Source: an uncultured Clostridia bacterium (lineage in GTDB: Bacteria; Bacillota; Clostridia; Christensenellales; Maliibacteriaceae). From it: a stretch of DNA of 19,857 nt. Positions within the stretch are counted from its first letter, which is position 1. Every line of letters starts with the position of its first letter. Location of the stretch: the NCBI GenBank assembly GCA_934613185.1, contig CAKTSO010000018.1, positions 1 through 19,857 of the forward strand, in the 5' to 3' direction. Positions 1 through 7,000 of the stretch are shown piece by piece. Position numbers and translations under genes: made by a program. Below the pieces are notes generated by a model that did not search any database, was not told the origin of the DNA, and saw nothing but the letters and a program-made list of their open reading frames with translations.

Positions 1-550
1 CCTGAAGGCCGTTGTGGTCCAAAATGAAGACGAGATTGTCAAGGCCGTATTTGTACGCCGTCATGATCGCTTCCCAGATCTGGCCTTCGTCCATCTCGCC
101 GTCGCCGACGATGACGAAGACGCGGCTGTTCGTCTTGTCGTGCTTCAGCGCAATCGCCATGCCGACGCCGACGGAAAGCCCCTGCCCGAGCGAACCGGTC
201 GAAATGTCGATCCCGGGGCACTTTTTCATGTCGGGATGCCCCTGCAAAATCGAACCCTCGCGCCGCAGCGTGTCCAGCACTGACTTATCAAAATAGCCGC
301 GCGCGGCAAGCGCCGCGTACTGAATCGGGCAGACGTGCCCCTTGGAGAGAATGAAACGGTCGCGCAGCGGCCACTTCGGATCCTTCGGCTTCAAATTCAA
401 TTCGTCAAAGTACAGCGCCGCCACAATGTCCGCGCACGACAGACTTCCGCCCGGATGTCCCGACTGCGCCTTGTAGATCATCGTCACCGCGCTTTTTCGA
501 AGCTCGCGCGCACGCTCGCGCAGCTCGTCGATCTTCTGCTGTGATACCAT
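1..550 (-). CDS. Transketolase, N-terminal (thiamine-diphosphate-binding) subunit, partial
   Basis: The first 183 residues are visible; the C-terminal end lies outside the window. Transketolases move two-carbon ketol units between sugar phosphates using thiamine diphosphate (ThDP). Family motifs seen: SGHPGGS near residue 30 (His32), KGH at 70-72, the GSLGQGLS turn at 119-126, and the ThDP/metal motif GDGEMDEG at 149-156 (Asp150). The short N-terminus starting MVSQQKIDELRERA and direct entry into the ThDP domain fit the split form made of separate N and C subunits; the C subunit would lie beyond position 1. The ATG is preceded by AAAGGA at 7-8 bases spacing. It is downstream of the gntR gene on the same strand and has its own consensus promoter. 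Its substrate may be an ordinary pentose phosphate or a special sugar linked to the operon at 4273-11140; the sequence does not decide this. Confidence 0.93.
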   Translation of the reverse strand, partial: MVSQQKIDELRERARELRKSAVTMIYKAQSGHPGGSLSCADIVAALYFDELNLKPKDPKWPLRDRFILSKGHVCPIQYAALAARGYFDKSVLDTLRREGSILQGHPDMKKCPGIDISTGSLGQGLSVGVGMAIALKHDKTNSRVFVIVGDGEMDEGQIWEAIMTAYKYGLDNLVFILDHNGLQ

Positions 551-614
551 CGTTGTCCTTTCCCGCCCCGTGATTCGCGAGACATATTGTAGAATGTAGG
601 ATGTTTATGTTTCC

Positions 615-643
615 ATTATAAGCTTTCAGGTTTTATCTGTCAA
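615..643 (-). promoter_or_regulatory. Consensus sigma-A promoter of the transketolase gene
   Basis: On the minus strand TTGACA (638-643) and TATAAT (615-620) are separated by exactly 17 bases, a perfect match to the vegetative consensus. A start near 608 gives a leader of about 60 bases. The leader holds a short direct repeat, TGTAGAATGTAGGATGT on the plus strand around 588-604, which could be a regulator site. A promoter this strong usually needs a repressor, and the adjacent GntR protein is the obvious candidate. Confidence 0.8.
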
Positions 644-660
644 CAAAAACACAAAACAAA

Positions 661-1395
661 TTATTCCGTGATGATCCCCTTCAGATACGGCAGATTATAC
701 GTCCCCCGCACGACCGCGCCGACGCTCTCGCCCGCCGCGTTTTTCTGCGAAATCAGTTCAAACAGACGGCGGTGCGCGTCAAAAAACTTTTCGCGCAGCG
801 CCTCCGTCGTCATCAAGTGCGCGACCGTCTGATAGCGGATCTGATGCGTGATGATATTGACCGTGTCGTTGATGTTCCGCACAAGCGGGTTGTGCGTCAT
901 CTGGCAGATCACGTCGTGAAACGCCACATCGGCGCGGAACACGTCGTCGATCGGGCATCCCCCGTCGATCTTCTTTCCGAGTTCCTCCAGCTTTTCGCGC
1001 AGCAAAACGAGGTCTTCTTCCGTTCCCTGGTGAAGCGCAAGCTCCACGACGCCCGTTTCGATCATCTCGCGAATCTGCATGACGTCGCGCTGCGAGCTGC
1101 CCGCGCTCAAAATGATCTGATACAAAAGCGGGTTAAACATGCGCACGCTCGCGCCGCTGCAAACGAACGTCCCCTCCGCGCGGCGGATCTCCAGAACGCC
1201 GAGATACACCAGAATCTTGATCGCTTCGCGCACGGAATTGCGGCTGACACCGAGGCTCTGCGACAGTTCGAATTCCGTCGGAATCTGATCGCCCGGGGCC
1301 AGCTTTCCCGCAATGATCCACTGCGTGATCTGATCCAGCACGCGCTGCACGACGGAATCCGTCCCGATCTTCTGTATCTGCTCCAGTTTCGCCAC
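661..1395 (-). CDS. GntR-family transcriptional regulator, FadR subfamily
   Basis: A 244-residue protein of normal length for the FadR (FCD) group of GntR regulators. The N-terminal winged helix (about residues 8-75) shows the family pattern: GDQIPTEFELSQSLGVSRNSVREAIKILVYLGVLEIRRAEGTFV. The all-helical C-terminal ligand domain (about 90-230) carries REMIETGVVELA and later histidines at the usual metal/ligand positions (FHDVICQMTHN, DAHRRLF). FadR-group members bind small acids or sugar acids and usually repress nearby catabolic genes. The reading frame starts with GTG; an upstream ATG is closed at once by a stop. No terminator is visible between this gene and the transketolase gene, so read-through is possible. 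Likely targets are the transketolase promoter and perhaps the operon at 4273; this is inference from position. Confidence 0.92.
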   Translation of the reverse strand: MAKLEQIQKIGTDSVVQRVLDQITQWIIAGKLAPGDQIPTEFELSQSLGVSRNSVREAIKILVYLGVLEIRRAEGTFVCSGASVRMFNPLLYQIILSAGSSQRDVMQIREMIETGVVELALHQGTEEDLVLLREKLEELGKKIDGGCPIDDVFRADVAFHDVICQMTHNPLVRNINDTVNIITHQIRYQTVAHLMTTEALREKFFDAHRRLFELISQKNAAGESVGAVVRGTYNLPYLKGIITE

Positions 1396-1437
1396 GTTGT
1401 TACCCGCTTACCCTTTCATCGTCCTATGTTGTCCTTA

Positions 1438-1446
1438 GTGTAACAC
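1438..1446. promoter_or_regulatory. Possible GntR/FadR-type operator upstream of gntR
   Basis: The short palindrome GTGT-A-ACAC sits about 43 bases upstream of the gntR start. Read as TAGTGTAACAC it fits the general FadR-group pattern TNGTNNNACNA except at the last base. The minus-strand reading also gives a weak -10-like TACACT at the same place, as expected for an autoregulatory site. The element is short and could be chance. Confidence 0.3.
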
Positions 1447-1543
1447 GACGAGGGGAAAAAGAAAAGATGGAAATCTCACGGTCTTCTATACTTCAGAACC
1501 AATTCAAACAAAATGAATTTCTTTGTTTATCATAATTTCACCC

Positions 1544-1572
1544 TTGATGAACAATGCTTCTTTTGACATAAT
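1544..1572 (+). promoter_or_regulatory. Probable promoter of the TIR gene
   Basis: TTGATG (1544-1549) and CATAAT (1567-1572) are 17 bases apart, and the predicted start near 1579 lies about 20 bases before the TIR gene. A TTGACA at 1563-1568 has no good -10 partner at normal spacing. The surroundings are AT-rich, so chance matches are more likely than elsewhere in the window. Confidence 0.5.
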
Positions 1573-1600
1573 ATTATTGAATAATTACGAGGTGGCACTT

Positions 1601-2758
1601 ATGAAAAGCGATTTATTGTCTTTAATTGAAAAACTGGATTCTTTAGAATCTTTATTTCATGCAACCAGTCACACTACTCCTTCAAAAGTCAATGTAGTCT
1701 ATGACAGAACTGAATTTTCCGCATGGAAACGAGAACTACAGTTTGAATTAGAAGGAATCAACAATCGAACACACGATAAATTCATTTGGGATACATTAAC
1801 GCTTCTTAACCAAGGGTTTAATGGCTGGAACGATGAACATTCATATAAGGAGTTAAGAGGATGCCTTTTAACCATACGCAAAAACATCAACAAATACTAT
1901 CCAACGGAAATAGACGATTTTCAAAACACTGAAGACAAAGGAGCACAGACAATGCCACAGAAAAAGCCTAAGGTTTTCATAAGCCACTCAAGCAAAGACA
2001 TCGAATATGTTCGCCCTCTTGTTGAGCTTTTAGAAGATATCGGCTTAACGCAAGAACAGCTGTTTTGCTCATCGATTCCGGGATATAGCATTCCGTTAGA
2101 TGAGGATATATACGATTACTTAAAAAAACAGTTCGAGACTCATAATCTCCATGTGATTTTTGTTCTTTCTGAGAATTACTATCGCAGCGTTCCTTGTATG
2201 AATGAAATGGGCGCCGCATGGATACAGCGAAACAATTACACAACAGTTTTATTGCCTGGATTTGAGTTTCAACAAATGAAAGGTGCCATCAATCCACGAA
2301 AAAATGTCTTAAAACTGGATGGAGATCCATTTGAGGTCAAAGAAAAACTTGGGCAAATTAAAAACAACTTATCACAAGAATTTGAATTAGCCCCTATTGC
2401 CGATATTCGCTGGGAACAAAAGCGAGATGCATTCATTTCTGCTGTTTCAAACGTTTCAATTATATCCACTGCCAAAGTTTCTCACCAAGTAATTAGTGAA
2501 ACTGCTTTATCACTTTTGCGCTCTGCTTCTGAAACTGACGATGGAACTATACTTAAAACTGCCGATTTATCTGGTATGCACATATCAACTACGAGCCGTA
2601 GCTTTATTAATTCGCAAAAACAACGTGAGATTGCCATCTGGGAAAGCGCTTTAGATGAATTATTAAATGCAGGTCTTATAAAAAGTCATGGTACAAAAGG
2701 ACTACGCTTTTCCATTACAAAGAACGGATATGACTACATTGAACAACTGGAACAATAA
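1601..2758 (+). CDS. TIR-domain protein with C-terminal winged helix, probable NADase/defence effector
   Basis: A 385-residue protein. The ATG at 1601 is chosen because GAGGTGG lies five bases before it; the frame stays open further upstream only through a TTG. Residues 1-115 are a helical region I do not recognise. Residues 122-240 are a bacterial TIR domain: KVFISHSSKD at 124-133, and SENYYRSVPCMNEMG with Glu202 at the position of the catalytic glutamate of NAD-cleaving TIR enzymes. Residues 285-385 look like a winged helix (SALDELLNAGLIKSHGTKGLRFSITKNGYDYI). TIR proteins of bacteria often cleave NAD or make cyclic ADP-ribose signals during phage infection. There is no obvious partner gene, so the C-terminal domain may act as sensor or DNA/protein-binding part. 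The gene is much more AT-rich than its neighbours, with codons such as TTA, ATA and AAA, which suggests transfer. A NADase role is inferred, not shown. Confidence 0.85.
   Translation: MKSDLLSLIEKLDSLESLFHATSHTTPSKVNVVYDRTEFSAWKRELQFELEGINNRTHDKFIWDTLTLLNQGFNGWNDEHSYKELRGCLLTIRKNINKYYPTEIDDFQNTEDKGAQTMPQKKPKVFISHSSKDIEYVRPLVELLEDIGLTQEQLFCSSIPGYSIPLDEDIYDYLKKQFETHNLHVIFVLSENYYRSVPCMNEMGAAWIQRNNYTTVLLPGFEFQQMKGAINPRKNVLKLDGDPFEVKEKLGQIKNNLSQEFELAPIADIRWEQKRDAFISAVSNVSIISTAKVSHQVISETALSLLRSASETDDGTILKTADLSGMHISTTSRSFINSQKQREIAIWESALDELLNAGLIKSHGTKGLRFSITKNGYDYIEQLEQ
1937..1954 (+). promoter_or_regulatory. Internal ribosome binding site and in-frame ATG in the TIR gene
   Basis: AAAGGAG (1937-1943) lies eight bases before an ATG (1952-1954) that is in frame and codes Met118 of the TIR protein. 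Translation from here would give a 268-residue protein of TIR plus winged helix only, without the N-terminal helical part. The match and spacing are as good as those of the real gene starts nearby. Confidence 0.4.
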
Positions 2759-2804
2759 AGCCAAACTCCGTCTTGGCCGCAAATGGGCAGACTTGGCAGG
2801 CGCT

Positions 2805-2900
2805 ATGTATCGTTACTACATGGTCTTTGATGAAAACGACACGGGCTTCGACGGCGCGTATCGGTTATCCGAATTCCTGGAACTGTTAAAAAAGCTCTAA
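2805..2900 (+). other. Short unrecognised open reading frame, possible gene remnant
   Basis: An open frame ends at 2900 with residues MYRYYMVFDENDTGFDGAYRLSEFLELLKKL; it also stays open upstream into the end of the TIR gene. Composition changes from AT-rich to the GC-rich local style at about 2820, and the residues look protein-like, so this may be the tail of a host gene interrupted when the TIR islet entered. No proper ribosome binding site precedes the ATG and I do not recognise a family. It may equally be non-coding. Confidence 0.25.
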
Positions 2901-2943
2901 GTCATCCTTCCCCAATCTTAACCATTTCGCAAGATTCTCTTTC

Positions 2944-2972
2944 GTGAACCTTTCACTGTGGCGTGGTATAAT
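2944..2972 (+). promoter_or_regulatory. Promoter of the DUF1002 gene
   Basis: A perfect -10 TATAAT (2967-2972) is followed by the gene 61 bases later. The -35 region is weak (GTGAAC at 2944-2949, 17-base spacer). A small perfect palindrome, GTGAA-CCT-TTCAC (2944-2956), covers the -35 region and could be a regulator site, or chance. Confidence 0.6.
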
Positions 2973-3033
2973 ACGGTAACGGGTGTCGTATGCGCCCGGG
3001 GCAATGCTTGAAACAAGGAGGGTTCTTTTCCAA

Positions 3034-3921
3034 ATGAAGAAACTCATCGCTTGGATGCTCTGCGTTGTGACGGTGCTGGCGCTGTTCATCCCCTGCGCCA
3101 TGGCAGCGGGCGTCAGCGCGGGCGACGCACGCGTGGTCATCGGCGCGAATCTGACCGACGCGCAGAAAGATCAGGTCTATTCCTATTTCGGCGTGACACG
3201 CGGGAGCGTGACGGAGCTGAGCGTCAACATCGACGAGGAGCGTTCGCGTCTGGGCGGCCTCATTTCCGCCGACAAGATCGGCAGCTACTCGCTTTCGTGC
3301 ATCTTCATCCGCGTGCGCAAGGAAGGCGAAGGAATCGACATTCAAACCAACAACATCAACTGGTGCAGCGCGGACATGTACAAAAACGCGCTTCTGACCG
3401 CCGGGATCACCGACGCGGAAGTCCGCATCACCGCGCCCTACCCCGTCTCCGGCACGGCGGCGCTGACCGGCGTTTACAAAGCCTATGAGGACATCACCGG
3501 CACGACGATCAGCGAGGACGCCAAGTCCGCCAGCACGCAGGAGCTCGTCGTCACGGGCAACCTTGCCGAAATGATCGGCAGCGAGGACGCGACGGCCCTT
3601 ATCAATGAATTGAAGCTCCTTCTCGACGAGACCAAAAATATGTCGGACGACGAAGTTCGCGAGCAGATCGTCTCCATCGCAGGCGACATGGGCTACACGC
3701 TGACGGACGACGAAGTCACGCAAATTCTGGAACTCGTCCGAAAACTCGAAAAACTCGACGTCTCCCAGCTTCAGGACACGATCAAAAACGCCCTGAACGC
3801 CGCGGGCACGGTCAACAAAGTCTCCGAGTCGATCTCCACATTCGGACAGAAAGTCCAGGCGTTCTTCGCCAAGGTCGGCCGGTTCTTCTCCAACCTGTTC
3901 GGCGGTTCCAAAACCGAATAA
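3034..3921 (+). CDS. DUF1002 (YpuA-like) secreted protein
   Basis: A 295-residue exported protein. The ATG at 3034 follows AAGGAGGG at about 10 bases and opens a clear signal peptide: MKK, a hydrophobic core to about residue 20, and a cleavage site after Ala24 (AMA|AG). The in-frame ATG upstream lacks both. The mature part matches the DUF1002 family typified by B. subtilis YpuA, with the early motif VVIGANLTDAQKDQV, an SVNIDEERSRLGG segment and ISADKIGSYSLSCIFI. The family has no firm function; cell-envelope association is suggested by export. The C-terminal third (about 190-285) is rich in helices and ends in a basic-aromatic tail (FFAKVGRFFSNLFGG) that may touch the membrane. Cys10 and Cys21 lie in the signal region without a proper lipobox, so it is not called a lipoprotein. 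It is a single-gene unit with its own promoter and terminator. Confidence 0.85.
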   Translation: MKKLIAWMLCVVTVLALFIPCAMAAGVSAGDARVVIGANLTDAQKDQVYSYFGVTRGSVTELSVNIDEERSRLGGLISADKIGSYSLSCIFIRVRKEGEGIDIQTNNINWCSADMYKNALLTAGITDAEVRITAPYPVSGTAALTGVYKAYEDITGTTISEDAKSASTQELVVTGNLAEMIGSEDATALINELKLLLDETKNMSDDEVREQIVSIAGDMGYTLTDDEVTQILELVRKLEKLDVSQLQDTIKNALNAAGTVNKVSESISTFGQKVQAFFAKVGRFFSNLFGGSKTE

Positions 3922-3930
3922 AAAGTCACG

Positions 3931-3959
3931 AAAAGGCGCGGTTTTTCCGCGCCTTTTTT
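3931..3959 (+). terminator. Rho-independent terminator after the DUF1002 gene
   Basis: AAAAGGCGCGG (3931-3941) pairs perfectly with CCGCGCCTTTT (3947-3957) across a TTTTT loop, and a run of T follows. It starts ten bases after the stop codon. Confidence 0.93.
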
Positions 3960-3992
3960 CTTTATGAAAAATGCTTATTTTGCGTTTCTTTT

Positions 3993-4007
3993 TGAAATTA
4001 TATTTCA
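3993..4007. promoter_or_regulatory. Upstream operator-like palindrome TGAAAT-TAT-ATTTCA
   Basis: A perfect 6-3-6 inverted repeat. The same arms recur at 4159-4173, 166 bases downstream centre to centre, inside the operon promoter. Two matching dyads at this distance suggest one dimeric regulator binding both, possibly with DNA looping. Confidence 0.5.
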
Positions 4008-4157
4008 GTTTTTGTTTTCACAGATCGCTCCGTTTTAAAATCCGGCCTTATAAATCACACGCGTTTTTCATAGTCGATATTTCCTTATTTTTCAATGTTT
4101 TCTTAGGTTACAGTCAAATTGTATGCAAAAATCGCGTTCCGTTTTTCAAAATTCATC

Positions 4158-4186
4158 TTGAAATATTATTTCACAAGTGCTATGAT
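4158..4186 (+). promoter_or_regulatory. Operon promoter overlapped by the palindrome TGAAAT-ATT-ATTTCA
   Basis: TTGAAA (4158-4163) and TATGAT (4181-4186) are 17 bases apart, a strong sigma-A match. The perfect palindrome at 4159-4173 covers most of the -35 box and the spacer, the usual place for a repressor operator. Just after the -10 there is a second short dyad, TCATC-A-GATGA (4191-4201), near the expected start at about 4193. Confidence 0.7.
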
Positions 4187-4272
4187 CGTTTCATCAGATG
4201 AGCGAACGGAATCCTTGTTTGGCACGCCCATTTTGAAAACTACGCAAAACTCGAAAAAGGTGGGAAACGTTC

Positions 4273-5697
4273 ATGGAATTCAAAGGCTTCATGCTTGAGA
4301 TGATTCGTTCCGAACTGGAAGACGCCGTCGGCGTGGAAAACGTGTCGTCTCAAAGCGCCGGAAAGCTTGCGCACGGCGTGGACTATTTCTGGATCAGCCG
4401 CATGTGGGCCGATCGCGGCATGGAAGTGCCGCAGCCGGACTTTATCGTCCAGCCCGGCAGCGCCGAAGAAGTCAGCAAAGTTTTGAAGATCGCCAATTAT
4501 TATAAGATCCCCGTCCACACCTGGGGCGGCGGCAGCGGTTCGCAGGGCGGCGCGCTGTGCATGGCTGGCGGCATCGCGCTGGATATCAAGCGCATGAACA
4601 AACTGATCGAGATCGATGAGCAGAGCCGCACGATCACCGCCGAGACCGGTATGATCTTCCAGCAGCTGGAATGGTACGCCAACGAGCGCGGTTATTCCTG
4701 CATGCACATCCCCTCCTGCCTGACCTGCGGCACGATCGGCGGCGCGCTGGCGCATCGCGGGATCGGCATCATGTCTACCAAGTACGGCAAGATCGACGAC
4801 ATGTGCACATCGATGGAAGTCGTGCTTCCCAACGGCGACATCATCCACACGCTTCCCGTTCCCAAGCACGCGGCAGGTCCCGACTTGAACCAGATCTTCA
4901 TCGGCTCCGAAGGGACGCTCGGCATCATCACCAAGGCCACGTTCAAGCTGTTTGAACAGCCCGAAAACCGCCAGTTCCGCGCGTTCATGTTCCCCGACAT
5001 GACCAGCGGCTTCGCGGCGGGCGCGGCGATCATGCAGAAGGTCAAGCCCTCGATCATGCGTCTGTTTGATGAAGCCGAGACCACGTCGATCATCAAGAAG
5101 ATCATCGGCGTCGAGGAAAAGGGCAGCTTCATGAACCTCGCGCTGGAGGGCGACAAGCGCATCGTCGACATCGAAATGGAAATCGTCTGCGAGATCTGCG
5201 AACGCTTCGGCGGCCGCGACATGGGCAGCGAATACGGCGAAAAGTGGTATGAGAACCGCATCACGTTCTTCTATCCCGGCAACATCATGGACATCCCGCA
5301 GATGTTCGGTACGATGGACACCGTCGCCGATTACAAACACATCGAGCAGATCTACTGGGCGATGAAAAACGCCATCGAGTCCAACTTCCCCGGCGTTCGA
5401 TTCATCGCGCACTGCTCGCACTGGTACGAATGGGGCACGATGATCTACGACCGCTTCATTATGGACAATCCCCCGCCCGATCCGCACGAGGCAATCCGCC
5501 TGCACAATCAGATCTGGAATGCAGGCGTCCGTGCGGCACTGGCCAACGGCGGCGTCATCAACGACCACCACGGAATCGGCCTGAAGCTGTCGCGCCTGAT
5601 GAAAGAACAATACGGCCCCGCGATGCAGGTCATCGAGGGCCTCAAAAAGTCGCTGGATCCCAACGGCATCATGAACCCGTACAAACTCGGGCTGTAA
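4273..5697 (+). CDS. FAD-linked oxidase (GlcD/alkyl-DHAP-synthase-like, VAO family)
   Basis: A 474-residue flavoenzyme. The N-terminal FAD domain (about residues 50-235) shows the expected order: PGSAEEVSKVLKIANYYKIPVHTWGGGSGSQGG for the pyrophosphate loop, then GTIGGALAHRGIG, and GSEGTLGIITKATFKL. The C-terminal cap carries the His pair H432-H433 in INDHHGIGLKLSRL, more like alkyl-dihydroxyacetonephosphate synthase and its relatives than plain glycolate oxidase, and it ends in the usual LDPNGIMNPYKLGL. Relatives oxidise 2-hydroxy acids or related alcohols and hand the electrons to a partner. The Fe-S protein gene follows after 18 bases, and EtfBA are in the same operon, so the likely acceptor chain is FAD to Fe-S to ETF. 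The substrate is unknown. AAAAGGTGG precedes the ATG at about nine bases. First gene of the operon. Confidence 0.88.
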   Translation: MEFKGFMLEMIRSELEDAVGVENVSSQSAGKLAHGVDYFWISRMWADRGMEVPQPDFIVQPGSAEEVSKVLKIANYYKIPVHTWGGGSGSQGGALCMAGGIALDIKRMNKLIEIDEQSRTITAETGMIFQQLEWYANERGYSCMHIPSCLTCGTIGGALAHRGIGIMSTKYGKIDDMCTSMEVVLPNGDIIHTLPVPKHAAGPDLNQIFIGSEGTLGIITKATFKLFEQPENRQFRAFMFPDMTSGFAAGAAIMQKVKPSIMRLFDEAETTSIIKKIIGVEEKGSFMNLALEGDKRIVDIEMEIVCEICERFGGRDMGSEYGEKWYENRITFFYPGNIMDIPQMFGTMDTVADYKHIEQIYWAMKNAIESNFPGVRFIAHCSHWYEWGTMIYDRFIMDNPPPDPHEAIRLHNQIWNAGVRAALANGGVINDHHGIGLKLSRLMKEQYGPAMQVIEGLKKSLDPNGIMNPYKLGL

Positions 5698-5715
5698 GGG
5701 TAGGAGGTCACGGTC

Positions 5716-6807
5716 ATGATTTCTGAAAAAGCAAACAAAATCGCGGACGGCTGTCGTTTTTGCTGGATGTGCCGTCACATCTGCCCCACCGGCATCGCCA
5801 CCGGGCGCGAGGAATTCACGCCCCGCGCGCGCGGGCTTATGGTCTCGATGTTGAAGCGCGGCGAAGCGCTCGACGCCGACATCGCCGAGGCGTTCTTCTC
5901 CTGCGCACTGTGCGGTTCCTGCTCGAACGACTGCGTCACCGGATTTGAGCCGCCCGTATTCATTCGCGAAGCGCGCCGCGAGGCCGTCGTCGAGGAAAAA
6001 CTCCCGCCCGCGGTGGAAAAAGTCGTGGAGCGCGCGCTCGATGGCGGCGATATCGTCGAAAAAACGGCGGACAATTCCGCGCTTGTCGAAAAGATCGCGT
6101 CGCTCCCCAAAACGGCGGAAGTCGCCGTCGCGCTCGGCGAGACCGCGATGAATCGTCAATGCGACCTTGCGCTTCACTTTTTGAGCGTGCTTGAAAAAGC
6201 GGGCGTCGATTTCACCGTCGTGCGCGATAAAACGGGCGGCGCACTGTTCGATCTCGTCGGCGACGTGGAGGAAGTCCGCGCGCAGGCGGACGCTTTCGTC
6301 AACGCAGCGAACGAAACGGGTGCCAGGACGATCGTCGCGCTCGACGCAACCGACGCGCGCACGCTGATCATGCAGTATCCCGAATGGGAAATGAAACTCG
6401 CCGCGCAGCCCGTCACCGCCGCCGCGTTTGTCAATGATCTCGTGAAAAACGACAAGCTGAAGCTTGAAACGCGCGACCTCGGCGTCGTCACCTATCAGGA
6501 TCCCGACCATATCGTCCGCGATCTGGATCAGATGCAGCCCGCGCGCGATCTTCTTGCCGCAATGGGAATTTCCGTTCACGAAATGTTCCTGCACGGCCGC
6601 CTCGCCCGCTCCTGCGGCAACGAAGTCCTGGCCTCCTATTATCCCCATATCACCGATGAAATGGCGCGCATCCGCCTGGACGACGCCATCCGCTGCGGCG
6701 CGGACACGTTCGTCACTTCCTGCCCCGTCGATTTTGACATGACGAGCGGCAAAAACGACAAAATCCGCGTGATCGATCTGTTTACGCTGATCGACGGCGC
6801 CTGCTGA
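5716..6807 (+). CDS. Fe-S oxidoreductase partner subunit (GlcF/HdrD-like) with degenerate CCG domain
   Basis: A 363-residue electron-transfer subunit. Two ferredoxin-type [4Fe-4S] motifs are complete: C13, C16, C19, C23 (CRFCWMCRHICP) and C63, C66, C69, C73 (CALCGSCSNDCV). The C-terminal half has the fold pattern of a CCG (DUF3483-like) domain, but key cysteines are lost: the DPC motif reads DPD (Asp264), CCG reads SCG (C300 only), and CPxC reads CPVD (C336 only). The extra cluster or thiol site normally made by this domain is therefore probably absent. It follows the oxidase gene with an AGGAGGT site and should wire its FAD to the ETF encoded downstream. Cytoplasmic, no membrane segment seen. 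Confidence 0.87.
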   Translation: MISEKANKIADGCRFCWMCRHICPTGIATGREEFTPRARGLMVSMLKRGEALDADIAEAFFSCALCGSCSNDCVTGFEPPVFIREARREAVVEEKLPPAVEKVVERALDGGDIVEKTADNSALVEKIASLPKTAEVAVALGETAMNRQCDLALHFLSVLEKAGVDFTVVRDKTGGALFDLVGDVEEVRAQADAFVNAANETGARTIVALDATDARTLIMQYPEWEMKLAAQPVTAAAFVNDLVKNDKLKLETRDLGVVTYQDPDHIVRDLDQMQPARDLLAAMGISVHEMFLHGRLARSCGNEVLASYYPHITDEMARIRLDDAIRCGADTFVTSCPVDFDMTSGKNDKIRVIDLFTLIDGAC

Positions 6808-6876
6808 CAGGCAAAAACTTCTGTATTTCCTGATCGATCGGGCCGCGCGGTGCGGAACGGCGCCGCGCCTCCGATT

Positions 6877-6890
6877 TTGTGATTTCACAA
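6877..6890. promoter_or_regulatory. Palindrome TTGTGA-TT-TCACAA before the kinase gene
   Basis: Perfect six-base arms around a two-base centre, in the 193-base gap between the Fe-S gene and the kinase gene. Its ATTTCACAA half also occurs in the promoter palindrome at 4168-4176. It may be a further operator inside the operon; no clear promoter was found beside it. Confidence 0.35.
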
Positions 6891-6903
6891 TTCCAAACGA
6901 CCC

Positions 6904-6961
6904 GCGAAGCCTTCGCGCTTCGCCTGACTTTGCACATTCACGGAACAAGCGCATGTTCCGT
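6904..6961 (+). other. Two tandem RNA hairpins before the kinase gene
   Basis: GCGAAGC/GCTTCGC (6904-6910 with 6917-6923) and ACGGAACA/TGTTCCGT (6940-6947 with 6954-6961) each have perfect stems and six-base loops. Neither is followed by a T run, so they are not terminators. They may set mRNA stability or processing between the oxidase pair and the kinase-ETF genes. Confidence 0.45.
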
Positions 6962-7000
6962 CTTGGATATTTGATCTTATCGTTTTCATAAGGAGGTACC

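Larger units (their letters stand above)
3960..4272 (+). promoter_or_regulatory. AT-rich regulatory region of the oxidase-kinase operon
   Basis: About 310 bases without a credible gene. It is visibly AT-rich against a GC-rich background and holds two copies of one palindrome, a good promoter, and a leader of about 80 bases. A 76-codon open frame at 3971-4201 has no ribosome binding site and low-complexity hydrophobic content, so I treat the region as control DNA. A further imperfect palindrome, TTGTATGCAA (4119-4128), lies between the two main sites. Confidence 0.6.

Noticed and set aside
1523..1600. Longer start (TTG) for the TIR gene
   Set aside because: It would begin upstream of the likely promoter's -10 box and has no ribosome binding site, while the ATG at 1601 has a good one.
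3971..4201. A 76-codon plus-strand open frame in the AT-rich gap
   Set aside because: No ribosome binding site, Phe/Leu/Ile-rich composition expected from AT-rich DNA, and it overlaps the promoter and operator sites.
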